A stretch of DNA of 40,263 nucleotides from an uncultured Bacteroidales bacterium (GTDB lineage: Bacteria; Bacteroidota; Bacteroidia; Bacteroidales; UBA932): positions 1-40,263 of the forward strand of contig CAMVMG010000017.1 in NCBI GenBank assembly GCA_947168525.1, written 5' to 3'. This document shows positions 7,607-16,274 of the stretch, piece after piece. Positions within the stretch are counted from its first letter, which is position 1, and the number at the start of each line of letters is the position of its first letter. Under the pieces are notes generated by a model, which was not told the DNA's origin, ran no database searches, and was given only the letters and a program-made list of their open reading frames with translations. The position numbers and the translations under genes were made by a program.

Positions 7607-10213
7607 TTACTGTTTCACAATCGTTTTGACAACCTTGTTCTCACCCAGATTCACCATCAAGGTGTAGACACCGGCGGGGAATGTCCGGCAGTCTACCTGT
7701 GCGGGATCGAAGGGTGAAGCCGGCAGTTCGCCGCTGTACACCGTTCCGCCCAGGGAGTTGACCAGTTTTACCGTAGCCGTACCCGACTCGCCGGTGCGGA
7801 TATTCAGGTAGTCCTTCACCGGATTGGGATAGGCCTCCACCGGAGTGCTTCCGTCCCTTACCAGTACGCGGAAGGTCTGGGACGCGGAGGCCCCGCTTCC
7901 GTCCGAAGCCTTCACCGTCACCGACGTCTGGCCGTAGGAGTGGGCTGTGAGCGAGAGTTTACCGTCGGCCACTTCGTATTTGACGATAATGCTGGCCGAA
8001 GAGGTTTCGATACTGTAACTGAGCGGTTCTCCGTCGGCATCCGAGAAGTGAGTTCCTAAGTCGATGGTGCGGCTTTCCGACATCCCGTTGAAGATCTGGT
8101 CTTCTATGACGGAGGTGGCAACCGGCGCGGTGTTCTGCTGCACTGTAAAGGCAAAGCCCTGTTCCGTTGTTATGTAGCCGTCCGACACCTGGATGGTCCC
8201 GCTGAACTTGCCCGGCCCGCTGGCCAGGCCGTTGAGAGAGAGCGTCAGGACACCGTCTTCCGAGAAAGAGGAGGTAAGCCCTTTGATTTCCGTAACCCCA
8301 TAGGTGAGGGCGTGTCCGTCGGCATCTTCCAGACGGAAACGGAGCGTACCGGTTTCGAAGGAACGGATCGTAAGGGATGTTCCGTCCAAGGGGGTGATAA
8401 CGGGAGGGTTGTTGTGTCCGGTGCGGACAGTGATCTCTTCCGAGAGCGGGGAAACCAGCCCCGTCAGGCTCTCGCCCTGGATACGGAAATAATAATCGGT
8501 GTCGAATGACAGGCCGGTAAGCTCGTAGGACATGGTCTCTCCGGCTTTGCGGCCATAGGTAAGCACCTCCACCTTGGAAACATTTCCGGGAAGATTCTCC
8601 GGATCCAGCTGCGTCATTGCGCCGGGAGCATAATAGATGTTGAACTTGTACGGAGGATTCACATCGGCCGAGCCAGGCACCGTCCAATTGAGGGTGATGG
8701 CATTGGCCTGCGTCTTTCCGGTGAATACAGACACCGGAAGCGGAGCTGTATCTTCTCCAGCAGTAAGGGCGGCATAGGCGTCCACCAGGCCAGCGCCGAG
8801 ACGGGTTGCATAAGAGCCATTCTCCTCAAGGGCTTTTTTGTTGGCCGTACTCTGAAGCAGGTGGATGAGTTTATCCCGGGTGAAACCTTTCTTGCCCGCC
8901 CCGTAGTAGGAGACGATGAGGGCGGCCACACCGGTTACATGCGGGGCGGCCATGGACGACCCCTGCATGTTGCCATATTTGTTATCCGGAAGGGTGGAAA
9001 GGATGTAAGTCTTACGGTTGGCATCGCCGCCCGGGGCGCAGATGTCCACCCATTCGCCAAAACTGGTAAAGTAGGAACGGACATAATTGGCACTCAGGGC
9101 CGCCACGGCAAACACATTGTCATCCATGGCCGGATGCTCAATCTCGCGCCCGTCATTGCCGGCGGCAAAGATAATAAGACCACCTGCCATAGGCCCTGTC
9201 TGCACGCCGTTCTCGTCCAGCCCGGCGTAGGTGTTGAAGTAGTCGATAGCCTCTACGTAGGACTTGGGCGTTTCCTGCTCGTTGTTGGTGAAACCCCAGC
9301 TGCAGTTAATCAGCACGGCACCATTGTCTGCCGCATACACAAAGGAGGCGGGAGTAAGGGCACCATTGCGCCCGTCCAGTGTCTGGGTTACCATCAGGCG
9401 TACGCCGCTGCCGGGAGTGCCGTTTCCACCGGCAACGCCGCCCACGCCGATTCCATTGTTATTCACGGCGGCAATCGTGCCGGCCACATGCGTACCATGG
9501 TCGCCGGGCTCAATCTTGCCAATAGCCACCTTGCCGTCCGTCGTCATGAAACTGTATCCGTAGACATCATCGACATAACCGTTGTTGTCGTCATCTTCGC
9601 CCGGCTTGCCGTTGAGTTCCGCCTCGTTCACCCACATATTGGCATGCAGGTCTTCGTGCATGTAATCAACGCCTATATCATTCACAGCCACAATCACTTC
9701 CGGATTTCCAGTCTCAATGGTCCAGGCGCGGAACGCATTTACGTCGCAGCCTTCGGCCCATTGGTCTTTACCGCCGGGATTCTGGTAGTGCCACTGTTCC
9801 GGAAGCCTGGGATCGTTAAAAGGATACTCCAAACCCAGAGTCTTTGCTTCGGGAATATACTCCACAATCTCTATATCTTCGAAGGCTGACGAAATGGCCT
9901 CTCCGGCTTTGGTCACCGGGACGTCCTCATCAAAAATGACATCGTACCACCGGTGAAGTCCGGCTGCACGGTGACGGGCCTCCCACTTCCCGGCGGGAGG
10001 AAACGTCCTGGTAAGGGTATAATTGCCCAGGGTGAACGTTGTGCCCTCTTCAAGCTCATTCTTGAATTTGACCCGGATGATGCCGGGAGTGGCTCCGGAG
10101 GTGAGTGACTGCGACTCAACGGTTGCGGGCTGTTCCTCCTGGGCAATCTCGGTCTCCCGTGAGCAGGAAAGAGCCAGTAAAAGGAAGACGAAAGGGACGA
10201 TGCGTAGTTTCAT
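7607..10213 (-). CDS. Subtilisin-like S8 protease with lipobox and type IX sorting tail
   Basis: This 868-residue secreted protease starts at MKLRIV (10213); an upstream Met at 10255 lies in the intergenic hairpin and lacks a signal peptide. Order: signal with LALSC lipobox (Cys17), propeptide-like region to about 125, S8 domain (about 160-490), a fibronectin III-like domain, two Ig/cadherin-like domains beginning NPPVI and NTAPVA, and a C-terminal tail starting AYPNPVKDYLNI and ending in a short Lys-Gln motif, typical of type A sorting tails. The triad is Asp179, His239 (GDHGTHVAG) and Ser420 (GSSMAAPH), with oxyanion Asn353. The Asp motif reads DIG where DTG or DSG is usual. It follows SusC, SusD and a lipoprotein on one strand. 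Confidence 0.93.
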   Translation of the reverse strand: MKLRIVPFVFLLLALSCSRETEIAQEEQPATVESQSLTSGATPGIIRVKFKNELEEGTTFTLGNYTLTRTFPPAGKWEARHRAAGLHRWYDVIFDEDVPVTKAGEAISSAFEDIEIVEYIPEAKTLGLEYPFNDPRLPEQWHYQNPGGKDQWAEGCDVNAFRAWTIETGNPEVIVAVNDIGVDYMHEDLHANMWVNEAELNGKPGEDDDNNGYVDDVYGYSFMTTDGKVAIGKIEPGDHGTHVAGTIAAVNNNGIGVGGVAGGNGTPGSGVRLMVTQTLDGRNGALTPASFVYAADNGAVLINCSWGFTNNEQETPKSYVEAIDYFNTYAGLDENGVQTGPMAGGLIIFAAGNDGREIEHPAMDDNVFAVAALSANYVRSYFTSFGEWVDICAPGGDANRKTYILSTLPDNKYGNMQGSSMAAPHVTGVAALIVSYYGAGKKGFTRDKLIHLLQSTANKKALEENGSYATRLGAGLVDAYAALTAGEDTAPLPVSVFTGKTQANAITLNWTVPGSADVNPPYKFNIYYAPGAMTQLDPENLPGNVSKVEVLTYGRKAGETMSYELTGLSFDTDYYFRIQGESLTGLVSPLSEEITVRTGHNNPPVITPLDGTSLTIRSFETGTLRFRLEDADGHALTYGVTEIKGLTSSFSEDGVLTLSLNGLASGPGKFSGTIQVSDGYITTEQGFAFTVQQNTAPVATSVIEDQIFNGMSESRTIDLGTHFSDADGEPLSYSIETSSASIIVKYEVADGKLSLTAHSYGQTSVTVKASDGSGASASQTFRVLVRDGSTPVEAYPNPVKDYLNIRTGESGTATVKLVNSLGGTVYSGELPASPFDPAQVDCRTFPAGVYTLMVNLGENKVVKTIVKQ

Positions 10214-10222
10214 AGTAACTGA

Positions 10223-10260
10223 TAAGATAAAATCAGGGCGCCCGTCACCGGGCACCCTGA
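10223..10260 (-). terminator. Intra-cluster terminator-like hairpin before the protease gene
   Basis: On the minus strand TCAGGG-T-GCCCG and CGGGC-G-CCCTGA (10260-10233) form an 11-bp stem broken by one mismatch, with a 4-base loop, followed by TTTTATCTT. It sits between the unknown lipoprotein gene and the protease gene. No -7 element is visible in the gap, so it probably lowers expression of the last two genes relative to susCD. Confidence 0.65.
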
Positions 10261-10276
10261 TCAGAACAATTGCGAA

Positions 10277-11113
10277 TTAAAGATTCAGGTCAATCGCAAG
10301 GAGACCGTCAGGGTTACCGTAGAAGGTTCCGTAATCCGGCAGGTCGAAGGCGATGCTTTCTGCCGGGAAGGTAATCACCTTATTGGTCATGGTACCTGTA
10401 GCACCGCCCAGCAGCCAGATGTTGAACTCGCCGTAGCCCCAGTTGAAGCCGAGGTAGGTGCGGTCGAAGGTAACGGCGCTGGCATTGTTGGCATCAATAA
10501 CCCACTTGGCGCCCAGGGTGTAATCACCTGGCTCGTTGTACGGATAATTCGGGCCGTACGGATCCAGCAGGCGGTACACCTCAAAGCCCTCGGCCTTCTC
10601 TGCATCCACGCTCCAGGTAACATTGTCTACGCCGAATGCAGCGGTTACCAGGTCGTCGGTAATCTTTACCTTGCCGTAACTTGCCCAGGTGTAGGCTTTC
10701 TGCAGGGTAACATTCACAGTATTTATGGCGTAGTCGTTGTAGTCGTCCTCGGAGGCCAGGGAGATGGCGCCTTTGTAGGACTTGCCCACGGACATCTTGG
10801 AGATATCCAGGACCAGATCTGCGGCATACTCGCCGGCGGCGAAGGATACGGAAGACGGAACACCGATGCCTTCAGGCAAAGTAGATTCCAGGTTGACCGT
10901 CTGCGCAGCATTTGCCACGGCGCGGCCGACAGTGATGACAAGGCTGGTCTCGGCAGCACCAATCTCGGTATTGGCAATGGTTCCCTGGGTGAAGGAAACG
11001 CCGCTGTCGGAACCTACGTGCTCATATTTGGTTCCGATGTTTTCCACGTTGCAGGATACTGCAAAGAGGGCAGCGGCGCCAAACACAAAGATGCTCTTGA
11101 ATATAGTTTTCAT
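10277..11113 (-). CDS. Unknown lipoprotein encoded after SusD
   Basis: This 278-residue protein has a lipoprotein signal ending at AVSC (Cys21); the start could also be two codons upstream (11119). An all-beta N-terminal half (about 25-145) resembles Calx-beta or Ig-like surface domains. A second beta-rich half, rich in Trp, Tyr and Gly (about 150-278), may be a ligand-binding or jelly-roll-like domain. Its place right after SusD, 21 bases downstream, is where SusE/SusF-type surface-binding lipoproteins are usually encoded, so a surface glycan- or peptide-binding role is inferred. I do not recognise the family. Confidence 0.8.
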   Translation of the reverse strand: MKTIFKSIFVFGAAALFAVSCNVENIGTKYEHVGSDSGVSFTQGTIANTEIGAAETSLVITVGRAVANAAQTVNLESTLPEGIGVPSSVSFAAGEYAADLVLDISKMSVGKSYKGAISLASEDDYNDYAINTVNVTLQKAYTWASYGKVKITDDLVTAAFGVDNVTWSVDAEKAEGFEVYRLLDPYGPNYPYNEPGDYTLGAKWVIDANNASAVTFDRTYLGFNWGYGEFNIWLLGGATGTMTNKVITFPAESIAFDLPDYGTFYGNPDGLLAIDLNL

Positions 11114-11134
11114 ATGCATTCAATCTTTTAAGGA

Positions 11135-12718
11135 TTAATTCTCACTGTCAGCACCAGCGGGAGTCAGAGCGGGATCGTCACCCTCGGTAGCGGTGGCGTA
11201 ACTGGAGATCGGGTTCTGGACCATGAACTTGTTGGCATCGAACTCGGCCTGAGGGATGGTAAGCACCCAGTCGAAGGACTCAGGATCGTCCACGTGAAGG
11301 GTTTCCAGAAGACCTGCAGACGGGTGGCCCATCTCGGCGGTACGGACAAAGCCCTGACGCAGACGCTTGATATCATAGATGCGGCCATACTCGCCCCAGA
11401 GCTCGATACGGCGCTGGAGGATGATTTCCTCAAGCAGGGAACCGGTCTCATCGGTGGTGATGGTTGCAAGGCTGGTACCGGTCTTGCCGGAGCAGTCGTA
11501 GTTGGGGTCACGGGTCTTCATCAGGTTGTTCAGAGCAGTGATAGCTTCACCTTCGTTGCCCAGACGGCAGGCAGTCTCGGCAATGATGAGCTGCATCTCG
11601 GGGGCGCGCATGAAGATATGGTCGGCACCGGTCTGAGGGTCGGACGGATCCTTAAACAGGAACTTGTACTGCTGATAGCCCTTGGTAGAACCGTCTTTCA
11701 GGACTTCGTAGCTCCACCAGTCAGAGGCACGCTTGTCAGTGGCGCTCATCTTGTTGTAGAGCCAGGCGCTGGCGCACTTGCGGGAAGCGTCGCCGTAGCC
11801 GCCGAAGCGGTAATCCATGTGAGCCAGGAACTGAGGGTTGGTGGTACCCTGGGTGGAGATGATTTCGGCACCCCAGAGGACGCTGCCATGGGAAGCATCG
11901 TTATACTTGAAGTTGCCATCATAATTGTAGCTGGCACCCTGGACGGCGATAGCGGCGGCATCGTGCGCGGTCTGATAGTCACCCATGTACAGGGCGATAC
12001 GGGCCTTGATACCATTGGCTACATACTTGTCGATATGGGAGACATGCTCCTGGCTGTGGTCTCCGATGAGGCTGATAGCCTTATCGATATCGGACATGGC
12101 CTGAGCGAACACCTCGCGGTTGGTGGAACGCTTCTTACCGGTGGTACCGGCGAAGGTAGGTTCCGTGTAAATAGGGATGCTCAGACGATCCTCGTGGCCG
12201 ATATAGCTGCGGGCAAAGATCATGGCGCAATAGGCATAGCTCCAGGCACGGATGGCATAGGCATTGCCGATGATGTAGTTGATCTCGTCCGGATCGCCTT
12301 CAATCTGCTCGGCGGCATCCAGGATATAGTTGACGTTGGAGATCAGCGTATAGTAGTAGTTCCATACGTCGTAGGAACGCCAGGTACTGGCAGTGTAGCG
12401 GTTCTTCACATTATAGCGGTAGTCGAACCAGAACCAGCCGTTACCCTGGGCGGCCTGGACAAAGTCCTCACCCATGAGGTCTGCCATCAGGTTGTAGCCC
12501 TGAGGGCCGATACACTGGTGATAGTTACCGGTGGTGGTCTTGCCCCACTGCCACATGAAGCGGAATGTACCGTTAAGGGCCATCATGGCACCATTTTCGT
12601 CCTTAAACATGGTGTCACCGGTCACGGCATCCGTAGGGTTTGTGTTGAGGAGCTCCTTGTTGCACGCCGTAAGCGAAAGAGTCGCCAGGGCGATGATTGC
12701 ATATACTATCTTTTTCAT
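11135..12718 (-). CDS. SusD/RagB-family surface nutrient-binding lipoprotein
   Basis: SusD-type proteins form a lid over the SusC barrel at the cell surface and capture oligosaccharides or, in the RagB branch, peptides. This 527-residue protein has a lipoprotein signal ending at LTAC (Cys19) and the family's N-terminal helical repeat region. Conserved family features include AYAIRAWSYAYCAMIFARSY-like TPR helices near residues 150-170, and a C-terminal segment with LLEEIILQRRIELWGE followed by the KRLRQG segment. It lies 18 bases downstream of the SusC gene and is cotranscribed with it. The sequence alone does not tell peptide from glycan specificity; the linked protease favours peptides. Confidence 0.96.
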   Translation of the reverse strand: MKKIVYAIIALATLSLTACNKELLNTNPTDAVTGDTMFKDENGAMMALNGTFRFMWQWGKTTTGNYHQCIGPQGYNLMADLMGEDFVQAAQGNGWFWFDYRYNVKNRYTASTWRSYDVWNYYYTLISNVNYILDAAEQIEGDPDEINYIIGNAYAIRAWSYAYCAMIFARSYIGHEDRLSIPIYTEPTFAGTTGKKRSTNREVFAQAMSDIDKAISLIGDHSQEHVSHIDKYVANGIKARIALYMGDYQTAHDAAAIAVQGASYNYDGNFKYNDASHGSVLWGAEIISTQGTTNPQFLAHMDYRFGGYGDASRKCASAWLYNKMSATDKRASDWWSYEVLKDGSTKGYQQYKFLFKDPSDPQTGADHIFMRAPEMQLIIAETACRLGNEGEAITALNNLMKTRDPNYDCSGKTGTSLATITTDETGSLLEEIILQRRIELWGEYGRIYDIKRLRQGFVRTAEMGHPSAGLLETLHVDDPESFDWVLTIPQAEFDANKFMVQNPISSYATATEGDDPALTPAGADSEN

Positions 12719-12736
12719 ATTCGTAGTCTCCTTGGA

Positions 12737-15700
12737 TTAGAAATTGATGTCAAGACCCAGGGAAATGGTCCTGGTAGGAGTGTAAGCCCAGCTGGTACCG
12801 CCAGTCATGTTGTACTGAGGGTTGAGACCGTTGAGTTTGGTGAAGAGCCAGAGGTTGTCACCAACGGCGAACAGGCGCAGGGACTTGATGCCAATCTTCT
12901 GGGTCCACTTGGCAGGCAGGGTGTAGCCCAGCTGGAGGGACTTGATGGAGAAGTAGGAGGCATCTACCATCCAACGGTCGGCGGCAATATTCTTGGAACC
13001 GAGTTCCAGGATAGGAACGTCCGTGATGTCGCCGGGCTTCTGCCAGCGGCGGAGGGCATGGCTGCTCCAGGTGTCACCGGAATAGGTAACTTCCATGGCG
13101 CTGGCATACACGCTGTCGTACACATAACCTCCGAGGGAGAAGGTGGTCAGGAAGCTGAAGTCAACGGGACCGAACTGGAAGTCGGAACCGAAGGAACCCT
13201 GGAATTTGGGCTCACGGCTGCCGTAACCCAGATACTTGCTGTTGGTAGCCTCAGCGGTACTGGTAGTCTTGTACTCATAACCAAACTTCTGCTCTCCGGC
13301 CTTGTACTTGCCGTTTTCGTCGTCCTGAAGCTGGATGGTGTTGGGAATCAGATAGCCCTTGGCAGCTTCATCTGCATCGTAGCCTTCTGCGTTGGGATCC
13401 TTGATAACTTCTTTGTAAGCCCAGTAGAGCTGGCGACCGGTTGCGGGATCGACACCTGCGCTACGAGGGAGATACCAGGAATAGATGGGCAGACCTTCCA
13501 TGATCAGCTGGTTGCCGGAGAGGATACTCGGGGACTCGCCGGTAAGCTGGAGGACCTTGTTGCGGTTGAGGTAGCCCATGAGGGTGCTGCTGGCGCGGAC
13601 GTTGCCGCTGTTGAGCCAGTTGACGCGGATAGTGGCTTCAAAGCCCTGGTTGCGCATGGAGCCCACGTTGGCATTGTAGCCACCGAAACCGGTGGAAAGG
13701 GCCATCGGGTAGCTCAGGAGCATGTCGCTGGTCTTGGAGTTATAGTACTCGAAGGTGACATTCAGGACCTGGTTGAAGAAGGTTCCTTCCAGACCGGCGT
13801 TCCAGGTACCCTTCTTTTCCCAAGAAACCGCAGGGTTGGCCAGGGAAGAAACCACGGCACCAGGGTTGTTGGCATTGGGCATGGTAAGGTCGTAGAAGGA
13901 CTGCCAGGCATAGTAGGAGCCGATGGAGTCGTTACCCAGCTCACCGTAGCTGAGACGGAGGGTGAGGTTGTCAATCCATTTTACATTCTTCATGAAGTTT
14001 TCCTGGGAAACACGCCAGGAACCACCCAGGGACCAGAACTGGCCCCAACGGTTGGGCTCATAGAAGCGGGAAGAACCATCCGTACGCCAGGTAGCTTCCA
14101 GATAATACTTGTCCCTGAAATCAGCAGCCAGACGGCCGAAGTAGGACTCGATGCGATAAACGTCGGAGTAGGAGTTGGCGTTGATGTTACCGGCAGCCGG
14201 AGCGATTTCATACAGACCGGGATAAACCTGGCTGCGGTCGGCATACAGGTACTTGTACTGGTAGTTGTAGTACTCGTGACCAGCCTGGGCCAGCAGGTGG
14301 AAATCGTTGAAGGTGCGCTCGTACTTGAGAATCTGGTTCCAAGTGTAGGAGAAAGTACGGGTGCTGTACTTGTCAATCTCACCACCGGTGGAAGAACCGT
14401 CACCGTGATACGGGTTGTAGTAAGAAGTGATGTAACGGCCGGAAATATCGGCACCGAAGTTGGTGCTCAGGCTCAGACCGCGGAAAATACCCATGGATTC
14501 CTTCTCGCCGCCGAGGATGGCGTAGGCACGGAGACTGGAGTTGTCGCGCAGGGTCTCGTAGGTGTTGTCGTAGAGGTCACCCACAGCGTTGAAACGGCTG
14601 GCCTTGGGACGGGCGCGGCCTTCGTTACCATAGTCGAACAGCTTGTTGCCGTTGGCATCCAGCATGTCTTTACCGTTCTCATCCTTCATATAGACAGGAT
14701 AGATGGGGGCCATGAACTGGGCAGTGTACCAGGCGTTACCCGTCTGGGTGCTGGAATACTGGGAGCTGTTCTGGGTGGTGTAAGAGTAGCTGACGCTGGC
14801 GCCGGAGGTGAACCAGTCGGTAATCTCGTGGTCTACGTTGGCGCGGATGGAATAACGCTTGAAGGCAGTGGTAATAAGGACACCCTTATCGTCCAGATAG
14901 CCGAAGGAGAAGGCGTACTTGGTCTTGCGGTCACCACCGCTTACACCCAGCTGGTATTCCTGACGGATAGCCTTCTTGTTGGTGAGGATATCCATCCAGT
15001 TCTCGTTCCAGGCAGACACGGCGTCGGAGCGGACCTTGCCGGTAGCAGGATCGATCACGGTGTCCCAGGTGTAATTCTTATAAGGGTTGTAGATCTGTCC
15101 GCCCAGTGCAGCGGCGAGGTCGCCGGAGGCGGCTGCGCGAGCTTCGGCATCGGGATAACCGCTGTTCAGGAGGTAGCTGTTCTTCAGGGCTTCCCAGGTG
15201 AGTTCCACAAACTCGCCCTGGTTCACCATCTCGTAGTCCTTGATGGAACGGGACTGGAGACCTACAGTAGCCTTGAAGTTCACGTTGGCACGTCCTTCGG
15301 AACCGCGCTTGGTGGTAATCATGATAACACCGTTGGCAGCACGGGCACCGTAAAGGGCCGATGCGGAAGCATCCTTAAGGACGGTCATGTTCTCGATGTC
15401 GTTCGGGTTGATGGAAGACAGGGTTCCGTCGAACGGGATACCGTCCACAACATACAGCGGAGAGCTGGAGGCGTTGATGGAACCGGTACCACGGATCTGG
15501 ATGGAAGCACCGTCACCAGGCTGACCGGAACCGGCCGTAGTGGTGATACCGGCAACCATACCTTCCAGGGCCTTGGACACGTTGGAAACGGTACGCTGGG
15601 TAATCTTTTCTGCCTTTACAGTGGCGGCGGAGCCGGTAAAGGAAGACTTCTTGGCGGTACCATACGCAACGACGATGGTCTCATCCAGCGCTTCCGAATC

Positions 15701-15991
15701 CGGATCCAGGGAGACATTGATGACACCCCGACCGTCCACCTGCTCCACTACGGTAACATAACCGATGGCGGAGAATTCCAGCGTGGCGTTGGCCGGTGCG
15801 TTGATCGTGAAAGCACCTTGCACATCGGAGGCGGCACCAATGGTGGTACCTCTCACGATAACCGATGCAAAAGGAATACCTTCACCTGTCGCGGCATCCT
15901 TGATGGTACCCGTCACACGCATATTCTGCGCGAACAGGGTAGCTGTCAAGAGCACAAGGATGGTGCTGAGGAACAGTTTCGCTTTTTTCAT
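12737..15991 (-). CDS. SusC/RagA-family TonB-linked outer-membrane transporter
   Basis: This 1084-residue TonB-dependent importer carries captured nutrient across the outer membrane. Order: signal peptide (1-21, ending FAQ), a carboxypeptidase regulatory-like domain (about 24-98), a TonB-box-like segment DETIVVAYG (about 103-111), a plug domain with VRG-type IQIRGTGS and YVVDGIPF motifs, the SusC signature ASALYGARAANG, then a 22-strand-type barrel ending in Phe (DINF). It starts the five-gene minus-strand cluster, with 283 bases of AT-rich regulatory DNA upstream. Length and domain order are normal for the family. Confidence 0.97.
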   Translation of the reverse strand: MKKAKLFLSTILVLLTATLFAQNMRVTGTIKDAATGEGIPFASVIVRGTTIGAASDVQGAFTINAPANATLEFSAIGYVTVVEQVDGRGVINVSLDPDSEALDETIVVAYGTAKKSSFTGSAATVKAEKITQRTVSNVSKALEGMVAGITTTAGSGQPGDGASIQIRGTGSINASSSPLYVVDGIPFDGTLSSINPNDIENMTVLKDASASALYGARAANGVIMITTKRGSEGRANVNFKATVGLQSRSIKDYEMVNQGEFVELTWEALKNSYLLNSGYPDAEARAAASGDLAAALGGQIYNPYKNYTWDTVIDPATGKVRSDAVSAWNENWMDILTNKKAIRQEYQLGVSGGDRKTKYAFSFGYLDDKGVLITTAFKRYSIRANVDHEITDWFTSGASVSYSYTTQNSSQYSSTQTGNAWYTAQFMAPIYPVYMKDENGKDMLDANGNKLFDYGNEGRARPKASRFNAVGDLYDNTYETLRDNSSLRAYAILGGEKESMGIFRGLSLSTNFGADISGRYITSYYNPYHGDGSSTGGEIDKYSTRTFSYTWNQILKYERTFNDFHLLAQAGHEYYNYQYKYLYADRSQVYPGLYEIAPAAGNINANSYSDVYRIESYFGRLAADFRDKYYLEATWRTDGSSRFYEPNRWGQFWSLGGSWRVSQENFMKNVKWIDNLTLRLSYGELGNDSIGSYYAWQSFYDLTMPNANNPGAVVSSLANPAVSWEKKGTWNAGLEGTFFNQVLNVTFEYYNSKTSDMLLSYPMALSTGFGGYNANVGSMRNQGFEATIRVNWLNSGNVRASSTLMGYLNRNKVLQLTGESPSILSGNQLIMEGLPIYSWYLPRSAGVDPATGRQLYWAYKEVIKDPNAEGYDADEAAKGYLIPNTIQLQDDENGKYKAGEQKFGYEYKTTSTAEATNSKYLGYGSREPKFQGSFGSDFQFGPVDFSFLTTFSLGGYVYDSVYASAMEVTYSGDTWSSHALRRWQKPGDITDVPILELGSKNIAADRWMVDASYFSIKSLQLGYTLPAKWTQKIGIKSLRLFAVGDNLWLFTKLNGLNPQYNMTGGTSWAYTPTRTISLGLDINF

Positions 15992-16082
15992 AAGCTAACA
16001 GAATTTAATTAAACATAAATATTGATAATAGTACACTACAATTAAAAACACCATACGGCCGATCTTACTATAAAACGGTCGA

Positions 16083-16124
16083 TTAATTGTGGTGTGACCG
16101 CAAATATCACAATTAAATTTGTGA
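16083..16124. promoter_or_regulatory. Operator-like inverted repeats before susC
   Basis: TTAATTGTG (16083-16091) and CACAATTAA (16108-16116) are perfect 9-base inverted arms 16 bases apart. TCACAA (16107-16112) also pairs with TTGTGA (16119-16124). These three TTGTG-type half-sites overlap the better of two predicted susC promoters, so a repressor or activator site is plausible. No matching regulator gene is in the window. Confidence 0.5.
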
Positions 16125-16132
16125 ATTCCAAA
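16101..16132 (-). promoter_or_regulatory. Candidate susC promoter (TTTG-N20-GAtaTTTG)
   Basis: On the minus strand TTTG (16132-16129) and GATATTTG (16108-16101) are 20 bases apart; the -7 box has G for the first T. An alternative, perfect -7 element TATATTTG is at 16142-16135 but has no -33 partner. The leader would be about 105 or 140 bases. Confidence 0.5.
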
Positions 16133-16186
16133 GGCAAATATAACAAAATAAAACTTCAAAAAATAACCACAACGCGGGTTTTATAC

Positions 16187-16225
16187 AAAAAAAAATCAAA
16201 AGAATGAATTTTTCGCTTTTTGATT
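16187..16225 (-). terminator. AT-rich terminator candidate after the GH95 gene
   Basis: On the minus strand AATCAAAA (16225-16218) and TTTTGATT (16201-16194) form an 8-bp stem followed by seven T residues (16193-16187). The all-A/T arms and long loop make it weak, but it separates the GH95 operon from the susC promoter. Aside from this and the promoter and operator sites above, I see nothing else in 15992-16274. Confidence 0.45.
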
Positions 16226-16274
16226 GTAATAAAATCAAGCTCAAGCGCTTTAAATTCTACAAAAATAAAAAAGT

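Noticed and set aside
11294..16012. Plus-strand open frame of 1572 codons opposite SusD and SusC
   Set aside because: It is the antisense shadow of two clear genes; its translation is low in family motifs and rich in Gly, Val and His, and it has no start signals.
16093..16111. CRP-like site TGTGA-N9-TCACA before susC
   Set aside because: The spacing is 9 rather than 6 bases, and classical CRP sites are not expected in Bacteroidota; the inverted repeats are better described as an unknown operator.
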